DNA of 64,000 nucleotides, from positions 1,226,001-1,290,000 of the forward strand of contig NZ_CP048286.1 of NCBI RefSeq assembly GCF_010365285.1, written 5' to 3'. Under the pieces are notes generated by a model. It was not told where the DNA came from, made no database searches, and saw only the letters and a program-made list of their open reading frames with translations. The stretch is from Paenibacillus rhizovicinus (GTDB taxonomy: Bacteria; Bacillota; Bacilli; Paenibacillales; Paenibacillaceae). Positions 15,911 to 25,011 of the stretch are shown piece after piece. Position 1 is the stretch's first letter, and every line of letters starts with the position of its first letter. The translations under genes and the position numbers were made by a program.

Positions 15911-17752
15911 TTAAACGCCTGCTTGGGCGGTTTTGCGTTGTTTCTCCGCACGTTCGCGCTCGCTCTTATTCAAGAGCTTCTTGCGCAGGCGGATCGATTT
16001 CGGTGTTACTTCGCAATACTCGTCGTCGTTCAAGTATTCCAGCGCTTGCTCCAGGGAGAACAGAACCGGCGTTTTCAAACGGACCGTGTCGTCTTTACCT
16101 GCGGAACGCACGTTCGTCAGTGCTTTCTCTTTGCAGATGTTAACGATGATGTCGTTGTCGCGGTTATGTTCGCCGACGATCATGCCTTCGTAAACATCCG
16201 TAGCCGGCTCCAGGAACAACACGCCGCGGTCTTCCACGCCCATCATGCCGTAGAATGTCGTTACGCCGGTCTCGCTGGAAATCAACACGCCTTGATGACG
16301 TCCGCCGACGGAAGTACCGGCAAGCGGGCCGTAGTTATCGAAGGCATGGTTCATGATGCCGTAACCGCGCGTCAGCGTCAGGAAGTTCGTGCTGTAGCCG
16401 ATCAAGCCGCGCGCCGGGATGATGAACTCGATGCGGACTTGGCCAGTGCCGTTATTGACCATGTTGACCATTTCGGCTTTACGCGAACCAAGGCTTTCCA
16501 TGACGGCGCCCATGTTTTCTTCCGGTACGTCGATGAGCAGGCGCTCGTACGGCTCGCTCTTCACGCCGTCGATTTCTTTAATAATAACTTCCGGCTTGGA
16601 AACTTGAAGCTCGAAGCCTTCACGGCGCATATTCTCGATGAGAATCCCCAGGTGAAGCTCGCCGCGGCCGGATACGACGAAGGCATCCGGGCTGTCGGTT
16701 TCATCAACGCGCAGCGCAACGTCGGTTTCCAATTCTTTAAACAAGCGTTCGCGAAGCTTACGGGACGTAACCCATTTGCCTTCGCGGCCCGCAAACGGGC
16801 TGTTGTTGACGAGGAACGTCATTTGCAGCGTCGGCTCGTCGATCTTCAGAACCGGCAATGCCTCAGGGTTTGCAGGATCAGCGATTGTTTCGCCGATGTT
16901 GATTTCGCGGATACCTGCGATCGCGACGATATCGCCCGCGCCCGCTTCTTCAACCTCTACCCGTTTCAAGCCTTGGAAACCGAAGAGCTTCTCGATACGC
17001 GCTTGTTTCGTAATGCCTTCGCGGTTAATGACCGCGACCGTTTGGCCTTGGCGGATTTTACCGCGGTTGACGCGTCCGACCGCGATACGGCCAAGGTATT
17101 CGTTATAATCAAGCAGCGTTACGAGGAATTGCAGCGGCTCTTCGATGCTTTCCGTCGGGGACGGAATGCGCTCGATGATCGTTTCGTAGAGCGCCTGCAT
17201 GTTCTCGTCCTGCTTCTCCACGTTCATGCTCGCCGTACCCATCAATGCGGATGCGTAAACGACAGGGAATTCCAGCTGCTGGTCGCTCGCGCCAAGCTCG
17301 ATGAAGAGATCCAATACTTCGTCCACGACTTGCTCAGGGCTTGCGTTAGGACGGTCGATTTTGTTCAATACGACGATCGGCGTCAAGTTGCTTTCGAGCG
17401 CCTTGCGAAGTACGAATTTCGTTTGCGGCATGCAGCCTTCGAACGCATCGACGACCAGCAATACGCCGTCGACCATTTTCATGATACGTTCCACTTCGCC
17501 GCCAAAGTCGGCGTGTCCAGGTGTGTCAACAATGTTGATCAGGTAATCCATGTAGTTGACTGCTGTATTCTTAGCCAAGATTGTAATGCCGCGTTCCCGT
17601 TCCAAATCATTGGAATCCATCGCGCGTTCTTGGACGGTTTCGTTGTCGCGGAACGTGCCGGATTGTTGAAGCAGCTTATCGACGAGCGTTGTTTTGCCGT
17701 GGTCGACGTGCGCAATAATAGCGATATTTCTGATGTTTTCTCTGGCTTGCAT
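15911..17752 (-). CDS. typA: Translational GTPase TypA/BipA
   Basis: 613 residues. The GTPase domain shows [12 protein letters not shown] (P-loop, about 15-26), [11 protein letters not shown] (switch I), [16 protein letters not shown] (about 73-88) and NKIDRPNA (about 127-134). EF-Tu domain II, EF-G domain III/V-like and the TypA-specific C-terminal domain follow, with [19 protein letters not shown] near 430. TypA binds the ribosome and helps ribosome assembly and stress or cold growth. The length matches the family. It is the first gene of the typA-ylaH-hypothetical-LCP cluster. Confidence 0.98.
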   Translation of the reverse strand: MQARENIRNIAIIAHVDHGKTTLVDKLLQQSGTFRDNETVQERAMDSNDLERERGITILAKNTAVNYMDYLINIVDTPGHADFGGEVERIMKMVDGVLLVVDAFEGCMPQTKFVLRKALESNLTPIVVLNKIDRPNASPEQVVDEVLDLFIELGASDQQLEFPVVYASALMGTASMNVEKQDENMQALYETIIERIPSPTESIEEPLQFLVTLLDYNEYLGRIAVGRVNRGKIRQGQTVAVINREGITKQARIEKLFGFQGLKRVEVEEAGAGDIVAIAGIREINIGETIADPANPEALPVLKIDEPTLQMTFLVNNSPFAGREGKWVTSRKLRERLFKELETDVALRVDETDSPDAFVVSGRGELHLGILIENMRREGFELQVSKPEVIIKEIDGVKSEPYERLLIDVPEENMGAVMESLGSRKAEMVNMVNNGTGQVRIEFIIPARGLIGYSTNFLTLTRGYGIMNHAFDNYGPLAGTSVGGRHQGVLISSETGVTTFYGMMGVEDRGVLFLEPATDVYEGMIVGEHNRDNDIIVNICKEKALTNVRSAGKDDTVRLKTPVLFSLEQALEYLNDDEYCEVTPKSIRLRKKLLNKSERERAEKQRKTAQAGV

Positions 17753-17830
17753 TGTAAGTTATCCACTCCACTTTTTATTTATAGTCTGTTTACTACAGCG
17801 CATCATAAACCGTGCCAAACCATTGCAGGC

Positions 17831-18313
17831 TTACCAACGGGCCTTGCGTCCCGCAACCAGCCATGCGCCGGCCGCGATCAGGAAGGCGGCAATGATGTAC
17901 AACCCCCAACCCCATACAAGCATGATAATGAAAAATGACACTGCCGCCAGCGCCAGCACAATCGCGAGCGTCAGCGGAAACTTCGGACGGTACGTGTCGA
18001 AAAGGTGATATTCGTACAATCCGGCTGCGACGCTGAGGATCATAAAAGGCCACAAGTACTGCATGTTGCTCCAGCCAGACGCCATGCTAAAGAAGAAAAT
18101 AAAGGCGTTAATCGTCAAAATCGCCCCGGGGATCAGTACGTACGGAGGCAGCAATCGTCCGAAAAACAGCACGTGCAGCAAAATGCCGGGTATCAACAGA
18201 AAAAGCGGCCAGAAGTTTGTGCCGATAAACGCAAACAGCCCCAGTTTTCCGAGTAAAATCACAGCGCCGGCAATTAAAAACAGCAGTCCGACGGTGTATT
18301 GATTTTTCGACAT
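17831..18313 (-). CDS. Membrane protein with LiaF/DUF5668-type transmembrane region
   Basis: 160 residues from ATG 18313 with AAAGGAAC upstream; a longer in-frame reading lacks a ribosome site. It is almost entirely hydrophobic, with five to six helices. The first half, LLFLIAGAVILLGKLGLF followed by FWPLFLLIPGILLH, matches the LiaI-LiaF-like transmembrane region seen in cell-envelope stress proteins. No soluble sensor domain follows. The function is unknown. It lies 78 bp upstream of typA on the same strand. Confidence 0.75.
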   Translation of the reverse strand: MSKNQYTVGLLFLIAGAVILLGKLGLFAFIGTNFWPLFLLIPGILLHVLFFGRLLPPYVLIPGAILTINAFIFFFSMASGWSNMQYLWPFMILSVAAGLYEYHLFDTYRPKFPLTLAIVLALAAVSFFIIMLVWGWGLYIIAAFLIAAGAWLVAGRKARW

Positions 18314-18408
18314 GCCTAAGTTCCTTTCTCTCGACACTTTTTTAACATTTACTAGTGTAATGGAACGGGAGGCAAAAAACCAGTGAAAGTACTGCAAATT
18401 ACTGAAAA

Positions 18409-19080
18409 TTATAGGTTACGCCCACTTTTTATTCGCAGCAATGCCACAATAATCACGAATGGGATGAGCAATATTGGAATCGCCTTAATCATTATTGCCG
18501 CGTTTTCCGCCAATATCCGGTGGATGGCCGGGTCATGGACGAGCATTTCGCCCGACGCATAGCCGAGCAGCCCGCCCCCGATATACACCAGCGATGGGAA
18601 TTTCCGCAGTATGGAGCTGAGCAGCTGGCTGCCCCAAACGATCATCGGAATGCTGAGCACGATTCCGAGCATGATGAGAATCGGTTCGCCTTTGGCAACG
18701 GCAGCGATTGCCAGTACATTATCGAGGCTCATAATAAAGTCCGCAATGACGATCGTCCGTACTGCCCCCGCAAGCGATCTGACCTTGCGCATGGCATGGA
18801 ATTCCTCGGCATGGGCAGACGCGTCCATAATGAGCTTGACGGCGATCAAGAACAGCAAGACGCTTCCGGCGGCTTGAAGATACGGCACCTGCAGGAGAGT
18901 AAGAGCGACAAGCGTAAGCACGCAGCGAAGCCCCACTGCCGCCGCTGCCCCCCACATCACCGCTTTGCGCCGCTGCGCGGGCGGCAGCTGCTGGCTTGCC
19001 AGCGCTATGACGACGGCGTTGTCACCGCTTAACAGTACGTTAATAAACATAATTTGAACGAATACGACCAGGCTGTCCAA
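18409..19080 (-). CDS. TerC family integral membrane protein (first copy)
   Basis: 223 residues from a TTG start chosen because GGGAGG lies 7 nt upstream and the protein then begins MDSLVVFVQIMFINVLLSGDNAVVIALA, aligning with the TerC start. The family's charged membrane motifs are visible: SGDNAVVIALA in helix 1 and IVIADFIMSLDNVLAIA near 115-130. About seven helices. TerC proteins of Bacillales (YceF, YkoY, YjbE) export manganese or support metallation of secreted proteins. It is divergent from a second TerC gene, with a 14-bp palindrome in between. Confidence 0.9.
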   Translation of the reverse strand: MDSLVVFVQIMFINVLLSGDNAVVIALASQQLPPAQRRKAVMWGAAAAVGLRCVLTLVALTLLQVPYLQAAGSVLLFLIAVKLIMDASAHAEEFHAMRKVRSLAGAVRTIVIADFIMSLDNVLAIAAVAKGEPILIMLGIVLSIPMIVWGSQLLSSILRKFPSLVYIGGGLLGYASGEMLVHDPAIHRILAENAAIMIKAIPILLIPFVIIVALLRIKSGRNL

Positions 19081-19096
19081 TTTGTCCGCCTCCCAA

Positions 19097-19110
19097 GTTG
19101 AATATTCAAC
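19097..19110. promoter_or_regulatory. 14-bp palindrome between the divergent terC genes
   Basis: GTTGAATATTCAAC is perfectly self-complementary and ends 17 bp before the TTG start of the minus-strand terC gene. It could be an operator. I could not match it to a known regulator site, and no manganese (yybP-ykoY) riboswitch core was seen in 19081-19281. Confidence 0.4.
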
Positions 19111-19281
19111 GTGAAACGGCTGCCGCCGTCCTATAAACGCAGTGGTTTTCAAAGAAAGCACCCCGTCTATGAACGGTATGTCCCAAGCGGACAGCTTATG
19201 TTTGCATTTTTTGAATCCTTTCGCTTCTTCCCCCGTATGAACGAGAAAGTTCCTCGCAAGCAGAAAGGGTGTTGAAAGACC

Positions 19282-19992
19282 ATGGAATTGTTCTCGATCG
19301 AATTTTTCACTGCACTGTTAACGATTGTCTTCATCGATCTTGTTCTTGCCGGAGATAATGCCATCGTGATCGGCCTTGCGGCCCGCAAATTGCCTTCGGA
19401 TCAGCAGAAAAAAGCCATCCTGTGGGGGACGGTCGGCGCGGTCGCCATACGGGCTATAGCTACGGTGCTCGTCGTCTACTTGCTTAAAGTGCCTTGGCTT
19501 ATGGTCGCGGGCGGCGTTCTATTGCTGTGGATCGCTTACAAATTGCTCGTCGATTCGGATACGCACGACAACATTCAGGCCGGCAGCACGCTGTGGCAAT
19601 CCGTGCGCACCATCGTAATCGCCGACGCCGCGATGGGCATCGATAATGTCATCGCAGTCGCAGGAGCCGGTCACGGCAATATCCCGCTGGTCGTTCTTGG
19701 CTTAATAATCAGCATCCCGATCGTCGTCTGGGGCAGCACGCTGTTCATTAAGATCATCGAGCGGTTCCCATGGATCGTTTATGTCGGCTCCGGCGTCATC
19801 GCTTATACGGCCGCCAAGATGATTACGCACGAGAAACAGCTGAAAGATGTCTTCAATCGCAATCCGGCATTCGAATGGGCGTTCATGATTCTCGTCGTCA
19901 TCGCCGTCATCGTTGTCGGGCTTTGGCAGAACAGCCGCAATAGCAGCCGGCGCCAAGCCGCGCAGTTGGAAAACGGAAAAGAATCGCATTAA
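19282..19992 (+). CDS. TerC family integral membrane protein (second copy)
   Basis: 236 residues, starting MELFSIEFFTALLTIVFIDLVLAGDNAIVIGLAARKLP, close to B. subtilis YjbE/YkoY. The two charged motifs LAGDNAIVIGLA (about 22-33) and IVIADAAMGIDNVIAVAGA (about 112-130) are intact. Seven helices; the C-terminus is a short polar tail with RNSSRRQAAQ. Probably moves Mn2+ or helps load metal onto exported enzymes, by family knowledge. The ribosome site is AGAAAGGGTG upstream. It ends before a strong bidirectional terminator. Confidence 0.92.
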   Translation: MELFSIEFFTALLTIVFIDLVLAGDNAIVIGLAARKLPSDQQKKAILWGTVGAVAIRAIATVLVVYLLKVPWLMVAGGVLLLWIAYKLLVDSDTHDNIQAGSTLWQSVRTIVIADAAMGIDNVIAVAGAGHGNIPLVVLGLIISIPIVVWGSTLFIKIIERFPWIVYVGSGVIAYTAAKMITHEKQLKDVFNRNPAFEWAFMILVVIAVIVVGLWQNSRNSSRRQAAQLENGKESH

Positions 19993-20032
19993 GAAGCAAG
20001 GCCTTCATTTACCCGGACAATCAATGGAGCGC

Positions 20033-20071
20033 AAAATCGCCCTTCGCTGTTAGCGAAGGGCGATTTTTTTT
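20033..20071. terminator. Bidirectional terminator between terC and the efflux pump gene
   Basis: A perfect 16-bp stem AAAATCGCCCTTCGCT / AGCGAAGGGCGATTTT with a 3-nt loop, followed by T on the plus strand. The A run at the left arm gives the T run for the minus strand. Confidence 0.93.
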
Positions 20072-20099
20072 GAATTTGCGATGACGTTTCCTGGAACGA

Positions 20100-21596
20100 T
20101 TAGTGCCCCATCATCATAGCCGGATCCGGAGCGTTGCCGTCCGATGCTTGATCTTCTTCCTTCAGACGAGGCTTGCGAAGAAGCAAGGAGAGCGCCACGC
20201 CTACGGTCGCGATGCAGGCGGACAAGAAAAACGTATCGCCATAACCGGCAACGACGGCCGTCAACGGATTCGCATCCTTGCCTGCGCTTGCGGCATGAGA
20301 CGTGATTTGCGACGTCAGGTAGCCTGTTAAGCCGGCAACAGCGAACGATACGACGACTTGCTGCGCCGCTGTCGTAAGCGGCGTTACGCGGCTTACAAGG
20401 CGGCGCGGCGCCGAGTTGAGCACATGCGTGTTGAGCGGCATCATGGAGAAGCCCATGCCGATACCCATCATGCAGATCGCAACGATAATGACCCACAGGC
20501 TCGTGTCGACTTTGACGCCCGACAGGATGAACAACGCGACGGCTACGACGGCAAGACCGGCGAAGGCGAGCGGCCGAGCGCCGATTTTATCGAACAGCTT
20601 GCCGCTGATCGGCATGCCGATACCTGCGCAGAGTGCCTGCGGCATCAGAATCCAGCCCGTTTCCAGCGCGGTGTAGCCTTTAACGCCTTGAAGGTACAGT
20701 GGAACGAGCAGCATGGCGCCGAACAGCGCAAGCTGCACGATCCAGGTCAAGATGATGCTGCGCGTGAAATCCGAGGATTTGAACACTTTCAATTCCAGAA
20801 GCGGCTGCTTCTGATTCAGTTCCACGAAGATGAACAGAATCAAGGCGATGCCGCCAACCGTCAAGCCCGTAATCGCCGAGGTCGAAGACCAGCTCGTGCC
20901 GCCTTCACTCACGCCGTAAGCCAGCATCGCGAAAGCGATCGGCGCAAGGCACATCCCGATGATGTCCAGATGAGGAGCTGCATGACGTTCGGATTTCGGC
21001 AAATATTTGGTTCCGAGAATAAACGCTATGATGCCGATCGGCAAGTTGATGATGAAGATCCAATGCCAGCTGACGGAATCGACCAGCCAGCCGGACAGTA
21101 CGGGACCGAATGCAGGCGCCATCAGCATCGGAATGCCGAGCACGCCCATAATGGATCCGCGGCGTTCGGGCGGAGCGAGCTTGAAGACCATCGCCATCCC
21201 GATCGGAGAAACCATACCGCCGCCCAAGCCTTGAATGACGCGGTAAATGATGAGCTGTTCCGGCGTCTGCGCGATGCCGCACAGAACGGAACCGATCGTG
21301 AACAGCGTGATCGTAATTAGAAAGATTTGTTTGGAACCGAATTTGTCCGTCAGCCAGCCCGCAAGCGGAATTACGGCGGACAAGGCAAGCGTATAGCCTG
21401 TTACCGTCCATTGAATGGTCTTCAGGTCGGTATCGAAATATTCGACAAGCTTAGGTATGGCGTTGTTAACGACTGTACTGTCCAAAATAACCATGATCAT
21501 ACCAACGATAATGGCGAGCAGCGGCGGAAGAATGGCTTTCAACGAGAAGTCGTCTCCGCCATTCGTCGGGGATAGCTTTTGCGGTCGAGCGGACAT
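20100..21596 (-). CDS. MFS transporter, DHA2 (EmrB/QacA) drug efflux family
   Basis: 498 residues with 14 predicted helices. Motif C-like and DHA2 signatures are visible: MVILDSTVVNNAIPKL near 38-53, GWLTDKFGSKQIF (motif A, about 80-92), RVIQGLGGGMVSPIGMAM (about 117-134) and GPVLSGWLVDSVSWHWIFIINLPIGI (about 155-180). These are proton-driven exporters of drugs or toxic amphiphiles. ATG 21596 has AGAGG 8 nt upstream, and the TetR stop is 22 bp before it, so the pump is co-transcribed with its presumed repressor. The C-terminus is Asp/Met-rich, ending PAMMMGH. Confidence 0.94.
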   Translation of the reverse strand: MSARPQKLSPTNGGDDFSLKAILPPLLAIIVGMIMVILDSTVVNNAIPKLVEYFDTDLKTIQWTVTGYTLALSAVIPLAGWLTDKFGSKQIFLITITLFTIGSVLCGIAQTPEQLIIYRVIQGLGGGMVSPIGMAMVFKLAPPERRGSIMGVLGIPMLMAPAFGPVLSGWLVDSVSWHWIFIINLPIGIIAFILGTKYLPKSERHAAPHLDIIGMCLAPIAFAMLAYGVSEGGTSWSSTSAITGLTVGGIALILFIFVELNQKQPLLELKVFKSSDFTRSIILTWIVQLALFGAMLLVPLYLQGVKGYTALETGWILMPQALCAGIGMPISGKLFDKIGARPLAFAGLAVVAVALFILSGVKVDTSLWVIIVAICMMGIGMGFSMMPLNTHVLNSAPRRLVSRVTPLTTAAQQVVVSFAVAGLTGYLTSQITSHAASAGKDANPLTAVVAGYGDTFFLSACIATVGVALSLLLRKPRLKEEDQASDGNAPDPAMMMGH

Positions 21597-21618
21597 GGTG
21601 TTTGCCTCTGCTTTCTGC

Positions 21619-22218
21619 TCAGTGAGCGGTATATTTGTAGAAATAATGATCCAAGAATAAATCGATTTGCTCTTCGACCGATGCTGTAATGACGAATCCT
21701 TCGCCTTGCATCGATTTGTGTTCATTCGAAAAGCTGGCTTTGACGATAGGCGACAGAATAGCCGCAAACAATTGCTGCGTCACGAGCAGGAGCTTCTCCC
21801 GGCTAGACGGACCGATGATTTCTGTCAAAGCCGCGCCCAGCTTATCGAATCCCTGGCTTTTCAGGAATGACGCATACTCCAATTGGGACTCGAACATTCG
21901 TTCCTGGCCGAGCACTCGCTTGATGAGTTCGGGATGTTCCTGCAGCGACGACGTGTACGCAAGCAAAAATCGCTTGAGCCGTTCAAGTGGCGGCAGTCCG
22001 ATTTCGTCAAATATGGAGAAAGCCTCTTGGAACGAGGCGAGCTGGAGTTTGAGCGTTTCGCTTATCAGCTTCTCCTTCGAACCGAAGTAATAATTGACGA
22101 GCGCGACGTTCGCTTCGGCTGCACTGGCGATTTTGCGGATGGTCACCTTATCGATGCCTTCGGCTTTAATCAGTGCCAAGGTGGCGGCAAGTATCTTTTC
22201 CCTTGTCGAGTGAATCAC
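21619..22218 (-). CDS. TetR family transcriptional repressor
   Basis: 199 residues. The N-terminal helix-turn-helix reads ILAATLALIKAEGIDKVTIRKIASAAEANVALVNYYFGSKEKLI (about 9-52), the standard TetR DNA-binding domain with the YYFGSKEKL recognition end. The C-terminal ligand domain (about 60-199) is specific to this subgroup and has no known ligand. The start is uncertain: GTG 22218 overlaps a GGAG and no better start exists before residue 14. The gene leads the pump operon and sits directly after a symmetric four-half-site operator, so autorepression is likely, with the exported compound as inducer. Confidence 0.92.
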   Translation of the reverse strand: MIHSTREKILAATLALIKAEGIDKVTIRKIASAAEANVALVNYYFGSKEKLISETLKLQLASFQEAFSIFDEIGLPPLERLKRFLLAYTSSLQEHPELIKRVLGQERMFESQLEYASFLKSQGFDKLGAALTEIIGPSSREKLLLVTQQLFAAILSPIVKASFSNEHKSMQGEGFVITASVEEQIDLFLDHYFYKYTAH

Positions 22219-22230
22219 TCCATTTCACGA

Positions 22231-22269
22231 TTAAACAAAGATTTAAACATCGTTTAAAACAGTGTTTAA
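22231..22269. promoter_or_regulatory. Nested double-palindrome operator of the tetR-efflux operon
   Basis: Four half-sites are arranged symmetrically about base 22250: TTAAAC at 22231-22236 and 22243-22248, GTTTAA at 22252-22257 and 22264-22269. The inner pair forms TTTAAAC-ATC-GTTTAAA. Each half-site repeats at a 12-bp period. The outer right half-site overlaps the -10 box. This fits binding of two TetR dimers. Confidence 0.8.
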
Positions 22270-22297
22270 TATACCTTGAAACGCCTCTGCCTGTCAA
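22268..22297 (-). promoter_or_regulatory. SigA-type promoter of the tetR-efflux operon
   Basis: TTGACA (22292-22297) and TATATT (22268-22273) on the minus strand with an 18-bp spacer (17 bp to GTATAT). The -10 box is covered by the outermost operator half-site, so bound repressor would exclude RNA polymerase. Confidence 0.75.
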
Positions 22298-22336
22298 CGT
22301 TATTCTTCCTTTGGGCAGCGCCTATGATGCAATGCC

Positions 22337-22389
22337 AAAAGGGCTGCCCCTGCAAATCATTCTGGAAAATGATTTGTAAGGACAGCCCT
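22337..22389 (-). terminator. Terminator after thiI
   Basis: A long imperfect hairpin: AGGGCTG pairs with CAGCCCT, and inside it CAAATCAT pairs with ATGATTTG. On the minus strand it ends in CCCTTTTGG. It lies between the thiI stop and the tetR promoter. Confidence 0.7.
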
Positions 22390-22441
22390 GTTCTGTTGTT
22401 GTGTGGTGTCTTACTGGCGACTGCTTACCTCATACCGGCGA

Positions 22442-23662
22442 TTAAAACCAATCGTCTTGGCCGGCCGTCTCCACTGCAGTCCGTATATCCGGGCGTATCG
22501 TCAACGTCTCCACCGTCGCCACCGCCTGAAGAATCATTTCATCCAGATTGGAAATGCTCTCCTCGGCCTTCTCGACGATCCCGAGATTCGGATTGGTCGT
22601 CGGATTCTTCGGCACGAACAACGTGCAGCAGTCTTCGTAAGGCAGAATGGACGTTTCGAACGTTCCGATCTGGCGGGCTATGCGAATGATTTCGTTCTTG
22701 TCCATCGTAATCAGCGGTCTCAGAAGCGGGAGCTCCGTCGTCCGGCCGATCACATTCATGCTGCTCAACGTCTGGCTTGCGACCTGGCCAAGACTGTCTC
22801 CGGTCACGATGCCAAGCGCTTCGCGCTGCCCGGCCAGCTGCTCGGCGATGCGCAGCATCGACCTTCTCATCAGCGTTATGATAAGCGAATTATGGTCGCA
22901 TTGGGCAATGGCCGTCTGAATGTCGGTGAACGAGACGAGATGGAGTTTAATGGAGCTTCCCGTAAACTGCGACAAGATGCGGACCAGCTCGATAACCTTC
23001 TCCTTCGCCTGCTCGCTCGTAAACGGATAGCTGTGATAATGGACGGCTTCGATTTCCAAGCCTTGGCGCATCGCGAGATAGCCGGCTACGGGACTGTCGA
23101 TTCCCCCCGAGAGCATCAGCAGTGCCTTGCCGTTCGTGCCATGCGGATACCCGCCGGCGCCTTGAACGACGCTGCTGAATACGTAGGTGCCTTCGGGCTG
23201 AATTTCGACTTTGAGCTCTACTTCGGGTTCACGGACATTGACTTTGAGTCCCGGGAGCTCGCGCAGCACATGTCCGCCTACCAAATGGTTCATTTCCTGG
23301 GAATCATGCGGAAATCCTTTATCCACGCGGCGCACGGACACTTTGAACGTATCCGGCTGCTTCGGCAGCGCACGCATGACGTCGAGCGCCGCGCTGCGAA
23401 TCGCTTCTAGCTCGTTGACCGTTCGGCGAATCGGACTGAACGAAGCGATGCCGAATACGGATTTGAGCTTCACCGCCATTGCCTCGTAAGGTTCGCCGTT
23501 CAGCGTTATATAGATTCTGCCGTAAGCACGGGTAATCTCCGCGCGAGGAAAATCCGACACAGCCCGTTTCACTTTCGCCATGATCCGTTGGTCGAATCGA
23601 TCGCGGTTCTTCCCCTTCACTGTAAATTCGCCGAAACGAATCAATATCATATCCGGATTCAT
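22442..23662 (-). CDS. thiI: tRNA 4-thiouridine synthase ThiI
   Basis: 406 residues. An N-terminal ferredoxin-like and THUMP region (about 1-165) binds tRNA. The PP-loop is SGGIDSPVAGYLAMRQG near 185, which adenylates U8. A conserved YEDCCTLFVPKNP lies near 345. There is no C-terminal rhodanese domain, as is normal for Bacillales, where the dedicated cysteine desulfurase hands over sulfur directly. That desulfurase gene ends 7 bp upstream, so the pair forms one transcript. The enzyme makes s4U8 in tRNA and may also support thiamine thiazole synthesis. Confidence 0.97.
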   Translation of the reverse strand: MNPDMILIRFGEFTVKGKNRDRFDQRIMAKVKRAVSDFPRAEITRAYGRIYITLNGEPYEAMAVKLKSVFGIASFSPIRRTVNELEAIRSAALDVMRALPKQPDTFKVSVRRVDKGFPHDSQEMNHLVGGHVLRELPGLKVNVREPEVELKVEIQPEGTYVFSSVVQGAGGYPHGTNGKALLMLSGGIDSPVAGYLAMRQGLEIEAVHYHSYPFTSEQAKEKVIELVRILSQFTGSSIKLHLVSFTDIQTAIAQCDHNSLIITLMRRSMLRIAEQLAGQREALGIVTGDSLGQVASQTLSSMNVIGRTTELPLLRPLITMDKNEIIRIARQIGTFETSILPYEDCCTLFVPKNPTTNPNLGIVEKAEESISNLDEMILQAVATVETLTIRPDIRTAVETAGQDDWF

Positions 23663-23669
23663 GTTGTCG

Positions 23670-24839
23670 TTAATCCTCTCTTCGTTCCAACGGTTTTAAT
23701 TTTTGCACGACCATCTCAAGCGTGCTGCACAGCCATTCGATTTCGGCGTCTCCATGCTCGTCCCCGAAACTAACGCGGACTCCGCTGGATGCCCGCTCCC
23801 TAGGCAGTCCCATTTCTAACAGCACTCTGCTCGGCTCATCGCTCTTCGAAGAACAAGCCGATTTGGTGGACGTCAGAATCTCATGCTGCTCCAGCATGTG
23901 GACGATAACTTCAGGTTTCATGCCGGGGTACGAGAAATGAACGATATTCGGAGCAGCCTTGCCGCCAATCCCTGTATCTCTGCTGCCATTGAGCATCAAT
24001 TCCGGAATACCGTCCAAGCATGCAATCAAACGTTGCCTGAGGGCATACATCCGTTCGGCTCTTGCGGGCTGACTCTCGATCGCAAGCCGGAATGCCTTGG
24101 CGGCCGCCACGATTGCCGGAACGTTCTCCGTGCCTGGACGAAGACCGCGCTCTTGCCCGCCACCGCGATAGACCTGGGCAAGCTGCAGCCTCGGATGAAT
24201 GTAGAGCAGTCCGGCGCCTCGTGGACCGCCCACTTTATGCGCGGTTGCCGAGAACAAGTCGACCCGGCTGCCGACGAGATCAATCGGGAGTTTGCCGACG
24301 CTCTGCACGCCATCCACATGAAAGACAATATTGCCGCGACTCTTCAGCCGTTGTCCGATATCCGCGATCGGCTGCACGGAGCCGACCTCATTATTAACAT
24401 GCATCACGCTGACGAGAGAGGTTTGGTCCGTAAGCGCAGCCTCCACCGCATCAGCGGATACGACGCCGGTCTCGTCAGCGCGCAGATACGTCACGGTCCA
24501 GCCTTCTTGCTCCAACTGTCTGCATGTGTCGTAGACCGATGGATGCTCGATGGCAGTCGTAACGATATGTTTCCCGTTCCGGGCTAAACTGCGGGCTGCG
24601 CCGACAATGGCGATATTGTTGCTTTCCGTGCCGCCTGAGGTGAACAGCCAATCGTTTGCTTCGGTACCTGCAAACAAGCCGGCGATAACCGATCTGGAAC
24701 GTTCCAGCAAATTTCGCGCTTCTTGCCCGCTCCGATGCAGCGAGGAAGGATTCGCATAATGCTTGGCCATGATTTCAGCCATTGTGCGAATCACATCCCC
24801 ATGCGGCGGGGTCGATGCGCAGTGATCGAAATAATACAT
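23670..24839 (-). CDS. Cysteine desulfurase (NifS/IscS-like, ThiI partner)
   Basis: 389 residues. The PLP-dependent fold is clear: FTSGGTESNNIAIVGAA near 65-80, HVDGVQSVGKLPIDL near 174-190, and the PLP lysine in FSATAHKVGGPRGAGLLY near 197-214. The mobile active-site loop LTSTKSACSSKSDEPSRVLLEMGL near 322 holds the catalytic Cys. By position directly upstream of thiI it corresponds to B. subtilis NifZ/YtbJ, which supplies persulfide for 4-thiouridine. A promoter-like TTGATC-16 bp-GATACT lies about 60 bp upstream, and the ribosome site is AAAGGAAG. Confidence 0.95.
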   Translation of the reverse strand: MYYFDHCASTPPHGDVIRTMAEIMAKHYANPSSLHRSGQEARNLLERSRSVIAGLFAGTEANDWLFTSGGTESNNIAIVGAARSLARNGKHIVTTAIEHPSVYDTCRQLEQEGWTVTYLRADETGVVSADAVEAALTDQTSLVSVMHVNNEVGSVQPIADIGQRLKSRGNIVFHVDGVQSVGKLPIDLVGSRVDLFSATAHKVGGPRGAGLLYIHPRLQLAQVYRGGGQERGLRPGTENVPAIVAAAKAFRLAIESQPARAERMYALRQRLIACLDGIPELMLNGSRDTGIGGKAAPNIVHFSYPGMKPEVIVHMLEQHEILTSTKSACSSKSDEPSRVLLEMGLPRERASSGVRVSFGDEHGDAEIEWLCSTLEMVVQKLKPLERRED

Positions 24840-24896
24840 CGTTTAAGCTTCCTTTCCGTCTTGCTTCATAAAATAAAAAATCACATGGATTCTATT

Positions 24897-24924
24897 AGTA
24901 TCGCATAGAAACGAAAAAGATCAA
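24897..24924 (-). promoter_or_regulatory. Probable promoter of cysteine desulfurase-thiI
   Basis: TTGATC (24919-24924) and GATACT (24897-24902) on the minus strand, 16-bp spacer, with a TATG extension before the -10. A moderate match only. The rest of the gap to 25011 shows nothing clear. Confidence 0.5.
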
Positions 24925-25011
24925 CGCAAGAGGCCAAGGCGGTCGTTTCGACGGCGCTTCAGCTTCCCCGTGATCTTGTGTTTTCCGTATGCCGTTCGTG
25001 TGGTTGGCTCG

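Noticed and set aside
15896-17938. A 680-residue open frame on the plus strand
   Set aside because: It is the antisense shadow of typA. The minus-strand frame is an unmistakable TypA with all GTPase motifs; the plus frame has no ribosome site and no family character.
19081-19281. Manganese yybP-ykoY riboswitch before the terC genes
   Set aside because: The conserved core sequence could not be found on either strand.
20358-21320. A 320-residue open frame on the plus strand
   Set aside because: Antisense to the DHA2 efflux pump; it is rich in Arg/His/Asp as expected from reversed membrane-protein codons.
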